Assembly: GCA_964580575.1 (NCBI GenBank)
Contig: CAZOLJ010000069.1
Span: 1 to 23,656 of the forward strand
Source of the DNA: CAVPDE01 sp964580575
GTDB lineage: Bacteria; Desulfobacterota; DSM-4660; Desulfatiglandales; HGW-15
Reading direction: 5' to 3'
DNA: 23,656 nucleotides
Position 1 is the first letter of the stretch; every line of letters starts with the position of its first letter. The notes under the pieces were generated by a model. It searched no databases. It saw only the letters and a program-made list of their open reading frames with translations, and had not been told where the DNA came from. This document shows positions 14,582 through 22,803 of this stretch, piece after piece. A program made the translations under genes and the position numbers.

Positions 14582-14705
14582 TCATTCCCGCGCAGGCCGG
14601 AATCCAGTCTTTCCGATCTCTTCTGGACTCCCGCCCATTTCCGGGAGGGCATAAAGCCCTCCCCTACATTCTTGTGCGTCTCCTGCGCATTCACGCGCGG
14701 GGGCG
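14582..14705. repeat. Cluster of GC-rich intergenic repeats
   Basis: This stretch holds an element starting TCATTCCCGCGCAGGCCGG, an imperfect stem of GGAATCCAG with CTGGACTCC, and GGGAGGGC...GCCCTCCC around 14650-14664. Such elements are common intergenic palindromes in Proteobacteria. With the terminator they fill the 327-bp space before DUF4174; no gene is seen there. Confidence 0.55.
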
Positions 14706-14798
14706 GCTGATAAGTCGGCCATGAGCGTTTACGAACGCGTCAAGAATAGGTCTGGCGCAAAAGAAACACAAACCCGGAAAACAAGGGGAGGCTGCCGT

Positions 14799-15269
14799 AT
14801 GATGATGAAACCTATCTCCTTGGTTTTTATCCCCCTGTTTCTATTGATTCATCTTTCTGTGTCACAAGCAGGTGAAAAAGGTTCGGTCGCAGATCTAGAC
14901 CTCAACTCGTTGCTCTGGAAGAACCGTGTTCTCGTTCTTTTTTCTCCTTCGGAATCCGACATTTCATTTCAATTGCAAAAGCAGGGTTTGGCTTCCAGCG
15001 CAGAAGGGGTGCTCGAACGGGACCTCATGATTCTGGAGATTCTGGAACATGGAGAGAGCCGGGTCGGAAATCAGATCCTTTCGGGAAAATCTGTTCAAGA
15101 TATCCGCAAGAGACTCGGGGTGCAGACAGGGCCGTTTCAGGTGTTGCTGATCGGAAAGGATGGTGGAGTGAAGCTCCGTTCCTCAGAACCTGTTTCCATG
15201 AAAGATCTTTTCGGCCTTATCGACAGCATGCCCATGCGCCGTCAGGAAATGGAAAGCGAGAAAAAATAG
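14799..15269 (+). CDS. DUF4174 family exported protein
   Basis: A 156-aa protein with an N-terminal signal peptide (MMMKPISLVFIPLFLLIHLSVSQAG, cleavage likely near SQA). The mature part begins with LNSLLWKNRVLVLFSPSES and later has GPFQVLLIGKDGGVKLRSSEPVSMKDLFGLIDSMPMRRQEM, the thioredoxin-like pattern of DUF4174, but without a CxxC pair. It is therefore probably a non-redox periplasmic member. Three adjacent ATGs follow AGGGGAGG; I took the first (14799). An upstream in-frame extension lacks a ribosome site and signal logic. It converges with the radical SAM gene, with only 13 bp between the stops. Confidence 0.8.
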   Translation: MMMKPISLVFIPLFLLIHLSVSQAGEKGSVADLDLNSLLWKNRVLVLFSPSESDISFQLQKQGLASSAEGVLERDLMILEILEHGESRVGNQILSGKSVQDIRKRLGVQTGPFQVLLIGKDGGVKLRSSEPVSMKDLFGLIDSMPMRRQEMESEKK

Positions 15270-15282
15270 CCCTCTCAGGAAA

Positions 15283-16890
15283 TCAAAACTGCCCGCTTTT
15301 TCTGTGCTCGATCCTCAAGAGGCGGGGCTGTTGGAGCACATTGAGCCGTTCGGCAAGCCAGGTCCAGGCTGAGAAAGGTACGGTTGCCCATCCGAACAGA
15401 TGTTCCTTCGTGGTGACAGGACCCATCTCCGTTTCAATGTCCTTCAAGAACTCCCTTGCCTCGTTTCTCCTGTCCGCATTGGGCCCAAACAAGATCGCAG
15501 GATAAAGGCCCGGAAGGGTGCTGCGGACATATCCTTTCATCCGGTCTGCACGACCGTGCAGCAGGGGGTTGGAGGAGTTCTTCAGGTTGCGGTACCCTTC
15601 GAACCATGTTCGCGCCACACGGATCAGGGAAGGCCCCAGCAGATCAAAGCACTTCCTGTAGAGCTCGCGCTGAAGGTTCTCCAGCTTCTTTGGCGTGAAG
15701 TGAGGGTGCTTGAAGTGCATGGAAAATCCGTCAAAGGTGCGGTAGTCAGGGTTTTTCTGGTAGTCCGGGAGATAGCGCCCCTCGGCAAGGACCTGTCTGT
15801 GCAAAGGTGTCCCCGGAAAAGCGAAATAAATCAGGATCTGCCAGAGCGCCGGCCCCAGGTCCACGAGCTTTCTGAAATCTTTCATGACCTGGGACCGGTC
15901 CTGGAAGGGAAACCCGATGATCATGGAGGTGAGAATCGCCACGCCGTGCGATTTTAGGCCTTGATAAAGCACGTCGAGGTCCTGGCCCTTCAGCTTTTCG
16001 TAGCCCGATCCAGACCCCTCGAAGGCAGTCCAGAGAATGTCAAACCCCATTTCCGCTATTTCGTCGGCCGTGAACCGGGACAGGCCTCTCACACTCCCAA
16101 ATCCCATGATCGAGAGGGGCTTGCCGCCTTCCCGCACGCAGGCAAGAAATTCCCTGGCCCTTTTGGCATGGATGAAAAAGTCTTCGTCGATGATGATGAA
16201 GCCGCTCAATTCATCACCGGCATCCCTTGCCTTTTGTTCCATGAGAAGGATGGTTTCATAGAGCTGCCGGCCGCTTGAAACAAAGGGAACGTATTTGCGA
16301 TTGAAAAAGTGGGACGTGCAGCAGAAGTCGCATCCATTGGGGCACCCGAGACCGCCCGTGATATGAGCCACTTTCGTGTTCAGAGGATAGGAAAAGACCC
16401 GTGGCGATTCGATGGGCGCGTAAGGGTGTAGGATAGGGCGATCACCGCTCTCTCCCAGAAGCCTTCGCATAAAGCCGATGCCTTCTTCCCGGCAGATGAA
16501 ATCCCCAAAGGGTGTCAGTTCATGGTCAGGGAGCACGGTGCCGTATCCTCCCAGGACGATCTTTGATCGGGGAGAGTGCTTCCGTATGAGGTGAGCCATG
16601 AGCCGGAGTTTGTGGAAGGTGGCGACGACGAAATTGATACCGATGTAGTCGAAGTTTCCATTCCGGATTTCACGGAGGAATTCGCGCTCCGAGGGATAGT
16701 GAAGCACCACAGACGGGGCGTCGACGTTCTCGGCAATGTAATCAAGACCCCAGCAGCGGATCACCTGGCGGTAGCTGAAGATGCCCTGGCTTCGAGTCAC
16801 CTGGGCATGAAAGAGTTCGGCACCCACGGAATCCCCTTCGCCCGCTCCGCCAAAGGGACGGCAAACGGTTGTGAGCAGCAACTTCGGCAC
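15283..16890 (-). CDS. B12-binding-domain radical SAM protein
   Basis: A 535-aa protein. Residues about 45-150 form a cobalamin-binding-like domain (FDYIGINFVVATFHKLRLMAHLIRKH, IVLGGYGT). The [4Fe-4S] motif CPNGCDFC is at C183, C187 and C190, followed by a TIM-barrel half (FIIIDEDFFIH, DILWTAFEGSGSGYEKLKGQ). The C-terminal 150 residues are family-specific and helical. Such proteins methylate or rearrange unreactive carbons, but the substrate is not evident; lipid or hopanoid-like substrates are possible given the neighbours. The GTG at 16890 is chosen because AGGAGGAGG lies nine bases upstream; an ATG further out at 16923 lacks this. It is divergent from the photolyase gene, suggesting shared regulation. 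Confidence 0.85.
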   Translation of the reverse strand: MPKLLLTTVCRPFGGAGEGDSVGAELFHAQVTRSQGIFSYRQVIRCWGLDYIAENVDAPSVVLHYPSEREFLREIRNGNFDYIGINFVVATFHKLRLMAHLIRKHSPRSKIVLGGYGTVLPDHELTPFGDFICREEGIGFMRRLLGESGDRPILHPYAPIESPRVFSYPLNTKVAHITGGLGCPNGCDFCCTSHFFNRKYVPFVSSGRQLYETILLMEQKARDAGDELSGFIIIDEDFFIHAKRAREFLACVREGGKPLSIMGFGSVRGLSRFTADEIAEMGFDILWTAFEGSGSGYEKLKGQDLDVLYQGLKSHGVAILTSMIIGFPFQDRSQVMKDFRKLVDLGPALWQILIYFAFPGTPLHRQVLAEGRYLPDYQKNPDYRTFDGFSMHFKHPHFTPKKLENLQRELYRKCFDLLGPSLIRVARTWFEGYRNLKNSSNPLLHGRADRMKGYVRSTLPGLYPAILFGPNADRRNEAREFLKDIETEMGPVTTKEHLFGWATVPFSAWTWLAERLNVLQQPRLLRIEHRKSGQF

Positions 16891-17039
16891 GTGAAATGAC
16901 CTCCTCCTAAAAAATAGAATCACCTTAGAAAAAATTCCTACAACAAAACAACCGACAGCTCAAGAGCGCGGATGCCGAAGGGCATCGGCCAGCGGAAAAG
17001 GTTCACGAGTGAAGTGGTCGATATTGAAGAGTTTCATGC

Positions 17040-17080
17040 TTGCACGGAAGCTCTATCATTTGTGTATTGGTCGAGCAATA
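17040..17080 (+). promoter_or_regulatory. Possible promoter and operator of the photolyase gene
   Basis: TTGCAC at 17040-17045 and TGTATT at 17063-17068 are 17 bp apart. The inverted repeat TATTG-N6-CAATA (17065-17080) overlaps the -10 and the expected start site, as a repressor site would. It lies 39 bp before the start codon. No consensus of a named regulator is recognised. Confidence 0.35.
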
Positions 17081-17118
17081 GCAAACATGCTAATGTGCCC
17101 ACTCAGGAAGCAGATGCC

Positions 17119-18783
17119 ATGAGCTATTTCAGAAAAGAACTGGCGAAGCGGCAGGGAGACAGCCGAAGCCGGCGCCGCTGGCTCTTTGTCCCCTACGATC
17201 AATTGACCGATCAGGTAGGCCCGCTCTCCAGGGAAGACCCGAAAACCCTCGGCATTGTCGTGGTGGAGAATCCCTGGAAGCCGTCCCGGCGTCCCTATCA
17301 CAAACAGAAACTCGCTCTCGTACTCTCTAACCTCCGCCATTTCGCCTTGGAACAGGCCGACAGAGGTGTGGCTGTCCGGCATGTGGTAGCCGATGGGCCC
17401 TACGCCACGGCCCTGGAGCCTCTCATCCCTGAGTTGGGACCCTTGCGAGTCATGGTGCCTGCAGAAAGAGAACTTAGGGCGGACCTGAAGACTCTCACTG
17501 AGAAAAAATCTATCGTGTTCATTCCCCATGAAGGTTGGCTCTCAACCGCAGATCATTTCGGAGAAAGCGATGCCAAGGCTCCCCCATGGAAGATGGACAC
17601 CTTCTATCGTTTTATTCGGCGCACAACCGGAATCCTCATGGAGGGGCAGAAACCTGTCGGGGGACGATACAGTTTTGATGTGGAGAACAGGCTTCCATGG
17701 CATGGGAAACCCTCTGCGCCCGACTGCCCCTCCTTTCCAAGGGACCCCATCAAGGAGGAGGTTGGGGAACTCATCCGTAAAGTTTTCGCTTATCATCCGG
17801 GTCAGCTGGACCTGGGTGCACTGCCCGCGACTGAGGCGGATGCTGAAAAACTCTGGTCCTGGGCCAAGGCAGAGTGCCTGCCGCTTTTCGGCCCTTACGA
17901 AGATGCCATGTCCCACAGGTCCAGGAGCCTCTTTCACACTCGCATCTCATCCCTTGTCAACATCCACAGGCTTTTGCCGTCCCGGGTGATCTCTGATGTG
18001 GCAACCATGAAGTTGCCCCTGGAAAGCAAAGAGGGTTTTATCCGGCAGATTCTGGGATGGCGTGAGTTTGTCCGCCACGTTCATGAAACCACCGATGGTT
18101 TCCGCAATCTGCCTGAAGGCAAGACACAAATAGAAAAGACGCCTGGTGACGGGGGATACGAAAGGTGGGCGGGAAAGCCGTGGGGAATAAGCAAAAAGGC
18201 GAAGGGACAGGATGGAGGCGCAGCTCCGTGTGTCCTGGGTTGTGACACTCCGCTGCCTCCTGCGTATTGGGCTGAGAAATCAGGGCTTTCCTGCCTTGAC
18301 ACCGTCGTTTCAGATGTGTGGGCTGAAGGGTACAGCCATCACATCACGAGGCTCATGATTCTTTCCAACCTGGCGACCCTCCTTGATGTCCGTCCCAGGG
18401 AACTCACGGACTGGTTCTGGATCGCTTACACCGATGCCTACGACTGGGTGGTGGAACCCAATGTCCTAGGCATGGGAACCTATGCCCTCGGCGGACTCAT
18501 GACTACCAAACCCTACGTATCCGGTGCTGCTTACATCAGCAGGATGAGCGATTACTGTAGCCTCTGCGCGTTTGATCCCAAGACCGATTGTCCGTTTGCT
18601 TCTCTCTACTGGGCATTCCTGGCAAGGCATGAGGCCGTGCTCAAGACGAATCCCCGCTTGACCATGCCTATAGCTTCTCTCAGAAAGCGAAGCGCTTCGC
18701 GCAAAAAGCAGGACCAGGAAGTGTATAAGAAGCTAAGGGAGATCCTGGGTAAGGGGGACAAGGTCACCCCGCAGAATCTGTAG
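17119..18783 (+). CDS. phrB: FeS bacterial cryptochrome/photolyase, (6-4)-type (PhrB/CryB-like; DPRP family)
   Basis: A 554-aa flavoprotein of the photolyase-related family (PhrB of Agrobacterium, CryB of Rhodobacter) that repairs (6-4) photoproducts or senses light. Four Cys expected to hold a [4Fe-4S] cluster are C392, C480, C483 and C491. Spacings of 88 and 3 match the PhrB Cys pattern, but the last spacing (8) is about 5 residues shorter than in PhrB. The FAD-pocket region WIAYTDAYDWVVEPNVLGMGTYALGG is intact. The ATG at 17119 (MSYFRKEL) was chosen. An upstream in-frame ATG at 16972 adds 49 residues of low resemblance and would cover the promoter region. It is separated from the dikinase gene by a heptad-repeat hairpin. 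Confidence 0.9.
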   Translation: MSYFRKELAKRQGDSRSRRRWLFVPYDQLTDQVGPLSREDPKTLGIVVVENPWKPSRRPYHKQKLALVLSNLRHFALEQADRGVAVRHVVADGPYATALEPLIPELGPLRVMVPAERELRADLKTLTEKKSIVFIPHEGWLSTADHFGESDAKAPPWKMDTFYRFIRRTTGILMEGQKPVGGRYSFDVENRLPWHGKPSAPDCPSFPRDPIKEEVGELIRKVFAYHPGQLDLGALPATEADAEKLWSWAKAECLPLFGPYEDAMSHRSRSLFHTRISSLVNIHRLLPSRVISDVATMKLPLESKEGFIRQILGWREFVRHVHETTDGFRNLPEGKTQIEKTPGDGGYERWAGKPWGISKKAKGQDGGAAPCVLGCDTPLPPAYWAEKSGLSCLDTVVSDVWAEGYSHHITRLMILSNLATLLDVRPRELTDWFWIAYTDAYDWVVEPNVLGMGTYALGGLMTTKPYVSGAAYISRMSDYCSLCAFDPKTDCPFASLYWAFLARHEAVLKTNPRLTMPIASLRKRSASRKKQDQEVYKKLREILGKGDKVTPQNL

Positions 18784-18840
18784 CAGCGTCTAAGCCTGAG
18801 CCGCGGGGGAGTGCTATCTTTAGAGTCGCTGGTTTCTGGT

Positions 18841-18924
18841 GAGTAGTAGGAAGTAAGTAGTAGGCAGTAAGCAGTGAAAGGCCGTTTTTAGCTGCTTACT
18901 CCCTACTGCGTACTGCCTGCTGGG
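18841..18924. terminator. Heptad-repeat hairpin between convergent genes (probable bidirectional terminator)
   Basis: Forward heptads (AGTAGGC, AGTAAGC) at 18860-18877 face reverse heptads at 18890-18924. AGTAAGCAG (18867-18875) pairs with CTGCTTACT (18892-18900), and the stem continues with few mismatches. It is the third copy of the heptad family and lies between the photolyase and dikinase stops. Confidence 0.6.
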
Positions 18925-18926
18925 TT

Positions 18927-21113
18927 TCAGAGTGTGGCCTCTCCGATGATGACGATCCCCAGATGCCCGTCCACGGTGATGAAATCCCCTGTCTTGATTT
19001 GGTTTACGGCATCCGGAACTCCTGTCACACAGGGGATACCGTACTCCCGTGCGATGATGGCGCCATGGATGAGCATGCCCCCCCTCCTCTCAACGATTGC
19101 CGCGGCAAGGGGAACCACGAAAGTCATTCCGGGATCCACTGCATCACACACGAGGATTTCCCCCTTTTGAAAACTAAAAAGGTCGGAGGAGTCGAGCACG
19201 ACCCTCGCTTTTCCCATAGCCATTCCGGGTCCGGCAGGCTGACCCAGAATCTGTCTCGACTTGAGGGAGAAAGATTTCTTTTTTGCGGGTTGCTGCGCTT
19301 TTTGATCCTCCTTGTGGGCCGGCGCCTCGCTTTGCACCGCCTTCAACAGGTCGTCGATTTCCAATGTCTTGCTCTCACGCATGGACCTTCCCTGGATGCG
19401 CCGGCGGCCTTCCTCTACTGCGGCCAGCACCTGGCCCTGGATCTTGTCCAGGTAGATGTTGTCATCATCCCTTAGCCGATAGCTGGCCCGGGCCAGATCG
19501 AGGAGTTCAAGGGCATAAGACTTCTGCTCTTCATCGAAATGAGATAGGAAATCCTTCTCCAACGCTCTTGGATCCCCTGCCATTGCTGATTTCCTCATCC
19601 TCGGGCGGGAGGCCATTTCGAGAACCAGTTTGAGAAGCCTGTTCCTGTCTTGTCCCAATCGGCCCTTCTCCCATGCCAGGTCCCCGAATTGATCAAGAAC
19701 ACGCTTAAGCCCTTTCTTGACCTCCGGTTTACAATCATCCCCTTTACCTTCCAGGATGCAGGCTTCGTTGCTTGGGTCTTTCCTGACCAGTTCAGCAAGT
19801 TCCTCCAGCATCTGATTCCTCCGGACACTGACCATGCCGGAGCCTGCCAAGAGCGATACGAACTGAAAGGGGTCCTTGGGTTTCATGAGGTCATTGTAGA
19901 TCTTTCCAAACAACCTCATGCCGTGGGCAAAGGGAATACAGTCGCGCCGGTAAGTCTCCAGCCACTCCTTGTGTCTTTGGCTTCGCCTGCGGATTTCTTG
20001 GGCAAGGACTGAATCCGGGAGGGTGGAGAGATCCATGAGGCTCATTTGATGAGCCTCCTTTTCCATTTGGGGGATGAGCTCCCTCTCGATTTTTGTCCTG
20101 AGACCTCTCAGATTGTCAAAGCTCCTGTGAAGACTGAGATACCAGGGCCGCTGGTCTTCTGATGACGTGGAGCGAGTGGTGATCGGCCGAGCCTGAAGCG
20201 CATGAAGGGCTTCCTTGAAATAGGTCCACTCCGCATCCTGGGGGGAGCCGAACAAAGACTCTGCCTTCATCGCAAGATCATAGACCTCTTTGACCTCCCT
20301 ATCCCTGAGAGGAGCGCGACGACGAAGCGCGCCCTGCAGATTCTCTAATCGGACACCCTTTGGTCCGGCTGATAGGATTTTCTCTCTCCGGGCAGGACGA
20401 TGAGACAGGATATGCCCGCTGTTACGATCCAGGATCCATCGGTCCGGCTCCACGGTCCCGTCCACCAGACCCTGGTTCAGTCCGTAGACGGCCTCAACAG
20501 CAGATTGCTTTTCATGGACCGGGCTCATGCCGAAGACGACCCCTGATCGTTCACCGAAGATCATTTCCTGGACCACCACCGCCATGGTGCTCTTCTCCAC
20601 ATCAAGGCCCAACTCCTGCCGGTAGAGAAGAGCCCGGTCGGACCACAGGGAGGCCCAGACGAGCCTGATGTGCTCCAGGATGGATTCGAGGCCTTGGATA
20701 TTGACAAAGGATTCGTGGAGACCTGCGAAGGATGTCTTGGATGAGTCCTCGCCGGGAGCCGAAGACCTGACTGAGACGGGTTGCCGGGAAAACTGAGAGG
20801 CAAGAGGTGCCCTCAGTTGTTTGCGGAGTTCGCTCGGCAGAGGTGTCTTGGTAAACATGTTTCGGATGCGAAGGGCCGTATCCCAGATTTCCTCCCATCG
20901 CATCTCCTCAAAGGGCTTGCGGTATAGTTCCATGTGCATCTGATCCCGCAGGCCCGTTGATGTTACGTAATCGTGATAGGCTTCCGTGCTTATGCAGAGC
21001 GCCTCCGGCACATTCATGCCGCTTTTTTGCATGGCAGCCAGGGCAAAGCCCTTGCCGCCGACCCGGGGCCGGTCCTTTTGGGTGATTTCAGGGAGGGACA
21101 GGGCGAGCTTCAT
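18927..21113 (-). CDS. PEP/pyruvate-binding dikinase-like protein (PEP synthase / rifampicin phosphotransferase family)
   Basis: A 728-aa protein. The N-terminal ATP-grasp-type PPDK_N domain (about 1-320) has VGGKGFALAAMQKSG near the start and SVRSSAPGEDSSKTSFAGLHESF around 113-135. A long central helical region follows (about 330-620). The swivelling phosphohistidine domain at the C-terminus (about 640-728) carries the catalytic His683 in GGMLIHGAIIAREYGIPCVTG. The family transfers phosphate from ATP to a histidine and on to pyruvate or another substrate. The pyruvate/PEP-binding TIM-barrel of true PEP synthase seems to be absent, so a rifampicin phosphotransferase-like or unknown acceptor is plausible. 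The start overlaps the stop of the FMN protein (ATGA), so they form one unit. Confidence 0.82.
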   Translation of the reverse strand: MKLALSLPEITQKDRPRVGGKGFALAAMQKSGMNVPEALCISTEAYHDYVTSTGLRDQMHMELYRKPFEEMRWEEIWDTALRIRNMFTKTPLPSELRKQLRAPLASQFSRQPVSVRSSAPGEDSSKTSFAGLHESFVNIQGLESILEHIRLVWASLWSDRALLYRQELGLDVEKSTMAVVVQEMIFGERSGVVFGMSPVHEKQSAVEAVYGLNQGLVDGTVEPDRWILDRNSGHILSHRPARREKILSAGPKGVRLENLQGALRRRAPLRDREVKEVYDLAMKAESLFGSPQDAEWTYFKEALHALQARPITTRSTSSEDQRPWYLSLHRSFDNLRGLRTKIERELIPQMEKEAHQMSLMDLSTLPDSVLAQEIRRRSQRHKEWLETYRRDCIPFAHGMRLFGKIYNDLMKPKDPFQFVSLLAGSGMVSVRRNQMLEELAELVRKDPSNEACILEGKGDDCKPEVKKGLKRVLDQFGDLAWEKGRLGQDRNRLLKLVLEMASRPRMRKSAMAGDPRALEKDFLSHFDEEQKSYALELLDLARASYRLRDDDNIYLDKIQGQVLAAVEEGRRRIQGRSMRESKTLEIDDLLKAVQSEAPAHKEDQKAQQPAKKKSFSLKSRQILGQPAGPGMAMGKARVVLDSSDLFSFQKGEILVCDAVDPGMTFVVPLAAAIVERRGGMLIHGAIIAREYGIPCVTGVPDAVNQIKTGDFITVDGHLGIVIIGEATL

Positions 21114-21565
21114 GGTCTGACGTGGACCTCCACCACGCTCTGAAACCGAGTGACAACGAAAAAGGTCTGGACCCTGATCTCGCAGAGGGCGCAGGTGGGC
21201 GAGTGGACGAACTCCCTCAGATGGGGATGTTTGTCAAGATAAAGCTCCAATGCTTTTTTCCTCTTGCGGGCATTCACCTCTTTGGCTTTGCCTGTTGCCG
21301 TTGCCGCCATGGCCCAGCGAAAGTCGGATGCCTTGTTGGATCGGTTGTCCACGAGCACCGCGACCCTCGAATCGCTTGACAGGTTGGCATACTTGCGCGT
21401 GGACCGGGTGGTGGCGAAATAAAGAGACTCAAGATCGTCACAGGAGGCGAAGGCTATCAGGCTGGCATAGGGTTGCCCCCGGTTCTGCGTGGCCAGCACG
21501 GCGAGCGGTTGGGAATGTAGGAGCTTCTTGAGGTCCCTCTTGACTTTGCTGAGATCCTTATCCAT
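21110..21565 (-). CDS. Pyridoxamine 5'-phosphate oxidase-like FMN-binding protein
   Basis: A 151-aa split-barrel flavoprotein. LLHSQPLAVLATQNRGQPYASLIAFASCDDLESLYFATTRSTRKYANLSSDSRVAVLVDNRS shows the family's FMN-contact strands and the R/K-Y-N/A loop. It is probably an F420- or FMN-dependent reductase of unknown substrate. Its stop overlaps the dikinase start, and a strong promoter lies upstream (21634-21662). AGAAGG precedes the ATG. The pairing of an FMN split-barrel with a PEP-synthase-like protein suggests a joint small-molecule modification step, which is inference. Confidence 0.85.
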   Translation of the reverse strand: MDKDLSKVKRDLKKLLHSQPLAVLATQNRGQPYASLIAFASCDDLESLYFATTRSTRKYANLSSDSRVAVLVDNRSNKASDFRWAMAATATGKAKEVNARKRKKALELYLDKHPHLREFVHSPTCALCEIRVQTFFVVTRFQSVVEVHVRP

Positions 21566-21633
21566 AGCGTACCTTCTGTAATCCAGGTTTTGACTCCATA
21601 TGGTTTGACTGGCTCTCTTTCTTTTGCAGCCGA

Positions 21634-21662
21634 AGTATAGAGGATTTTGCCGCCTGTGTCAT
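21634..21662 (-). promoter_or_regulatory. Sigma-70-type promoter for the FMN protein/dikinase unit
   Basis: On the minus strand ATGACA (21662-21657) and TATACT (21639-21634) are 17 bp apart, about 69 bp before the start codon. Confidence 0.65.
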
Positions 21663-21686
21663 CAGAGTGTGACTGAAGAACAAGGA

Positions 21687-21716
21687 TTGACATTGGAGCA
21701 TGTATTCAAATATGCT
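21687..21716 (+). promoter_or_regulatory. Promoter for tRNA-Thr
   Basis: TTGACA at 21687-21692 and TATGCT at 21711-21716, spacing 18 bp, about 74 bp before the mature tRNA 5' end. Confidence 0.55.
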
Positions 21717-21789
21717 AAGCACGTTGTCAGCGGTGCAGGGCGTTTCATTGGAGCCTTGCGAAAGCCTGCGACAGGGATTCCCCCCGTGA

Positions 21790-21865
21790 GCCACCGTAGC
21801 TCAGTCGGTAGAGCACCTCACTCGTAATGAGGATGTCCGCGGTTCGATTCCGCGCGGTGGCTCCA
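21790..21865 (+). tRNA. tRNA-Thr (anticodon CGT)
   Basis: A 76-nt cloverleaf with acceptor stem GCCACCG/CGGTGGC, D-arm GCTCAGTCGGTAGAGC, anticodon stem CCTCA/TGAGG with loop CTCGTAA, T-arm GCGGTTCGATTCCGC and encoded CCA. The anticodon CGT reads ACG codons (Thr). Confidence 0.96.
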
Positions 21866-21978
21866 GCCATTTAAGGGCATTGAAGCGCAGCAAGTTTTGG
21901 CTTCTCCGAAAAGGTCTTCAATAAGTCCCCCCCCCTTCCTTCAAAAATTGTCATGTTAGGCCTCTTGGTTGACTCCTT

Positions 21979-22797
21979 CTAAACCGCCTTTACGCGCTCA
22001 GCATCGGAATAAGGAATGAGTTCGCCGTTCTTTTTGCATGTGTAGGCCTCCTCTTCGTGAACAGCCCTATAAATGGACTGATTGCTCGGGAAGGTCTGTG
22101 CGATACGTGTCATGATTCGCACCTCCTGTTCCTTGATCGGTTCGGCCTGATCTTCAGGAGCCTCCCTGATGAGCGGCACCAATTCGGCGTAGTTGTTCAA
22201 CTGCGGTCCGTGCGGAAGGGCCGCATACGTCGCCCCGGTCATGCTTTGTCCTGTTTCCCGAAAGGCGACCATGTCCGTGTACCAAAGGTATTTCGCCGCA
22301 TATAGCATCTTATCCTTGGGTGACTTAAGGAACTGCCTGCCGAGGAGCCGACTGAACTGCTCCAAAACCAGTTTGATTCTGGCAAGTGATAAAGGCCTGT
22401 TACCAGTGTAAGGGTCCGCGCACGTCGCTTCACCGGAAAGCGCCCTTCTCAGAACATCGTCCATTGCCCTGGTCTGGATCTGACCAGTCTCCCATCTTTT
22501 GATGCTCGCAATCCCCACATTGGCTGCTCTAGCAAGGTCTTCCTGGGTCCAACCCATTTTCCTCCGACCCTCGATGATCTGTTCGCTGGTGAGGAACCTT
22601 GCTGCGGCTCGGTATGCATCTGAAAGAGCCTTCTGGTTTTCGGCCGCCAAGCCCAAATCGTCGGCTTCAATCCCGCAAATAAGGCAAACGTAATGCTGTG
22701 CGCGGAACTTCAATCGCTTGCCCCGGAAGAGCAGTTCCTTGGGCACGGTTTTCAATCGCATTGAGCCATGGTCGTTTGGACAATCCATACCATCCAC
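21979..22797 (-). CDS. Panacea (DUF4065)-domain antitoxin with MqsA-like zinc finger and HTH
   Basis: A 272-aa three-domain protein. Residues 1-45 are a YgiT/MqsA-type zinc finger with C6, H10 and the CLICG pair C38/C41; the first knuckle is Cys-x3-His rather than CxxC. Residues 70-115 are a helix-turn-helix (MGWTQEDLARAANVGIASIKRWETG). From about 140 it is a Panacea/DUF4065 domain (MLYAAKYLWYTDMVAFRETGQSMTGATYAALPHGPQL), known to neutralise diverse toxins. The ATG at 22797 follows GGGGAGGTGG; the ATG at 22788 is an alternative. It is six bases behind the toxin-like gene, in toxin-first order as in mqsRA. The HTH probably represses the operon through the palindrome at 23175-23190. Confidence 0.85.
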   Translation of the reverse strand: MDGMDCPNDHGSMRLKTVPKELLFRGKRLKFRAQHYVCLICGIEADDLGLAAENQKALSDAYRAAARFLTSEQIIEGRRKMGWTQEDLARAANVGIASIKRWETGQIQTRAMDDVLRRALSGEATCADPYTGNRPLSLARIKLVLEQFSRLLGRQFLKSPKDKMLYAAKYLWYTDMVAFRETGQSMTGATYAALPHGPQLNNYAELVPLIREAPEDQAEPIKEQEVRIMTRIAQTFPSNQSIYRAVHEEEAYTCKKNGELIPYSDAERVKAV

Positions 22798-22803
22798 CTC
22801 CCC

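Noticed and set aside
15400..15957. 185-codon plus-strand open frame
   Set aside because: Antisense to the radical SAM gene, whose minus-strand frame has the CxxxCxxC motif and a strong ribosome site.
16891..17118. LitR/CarH-type light-regulator box
   Set aside because: Only a TATTG-N6-CAATA inverted repeat is seen; it does not match a consensus I can state, and no MerR-type regulator gene is in the window.
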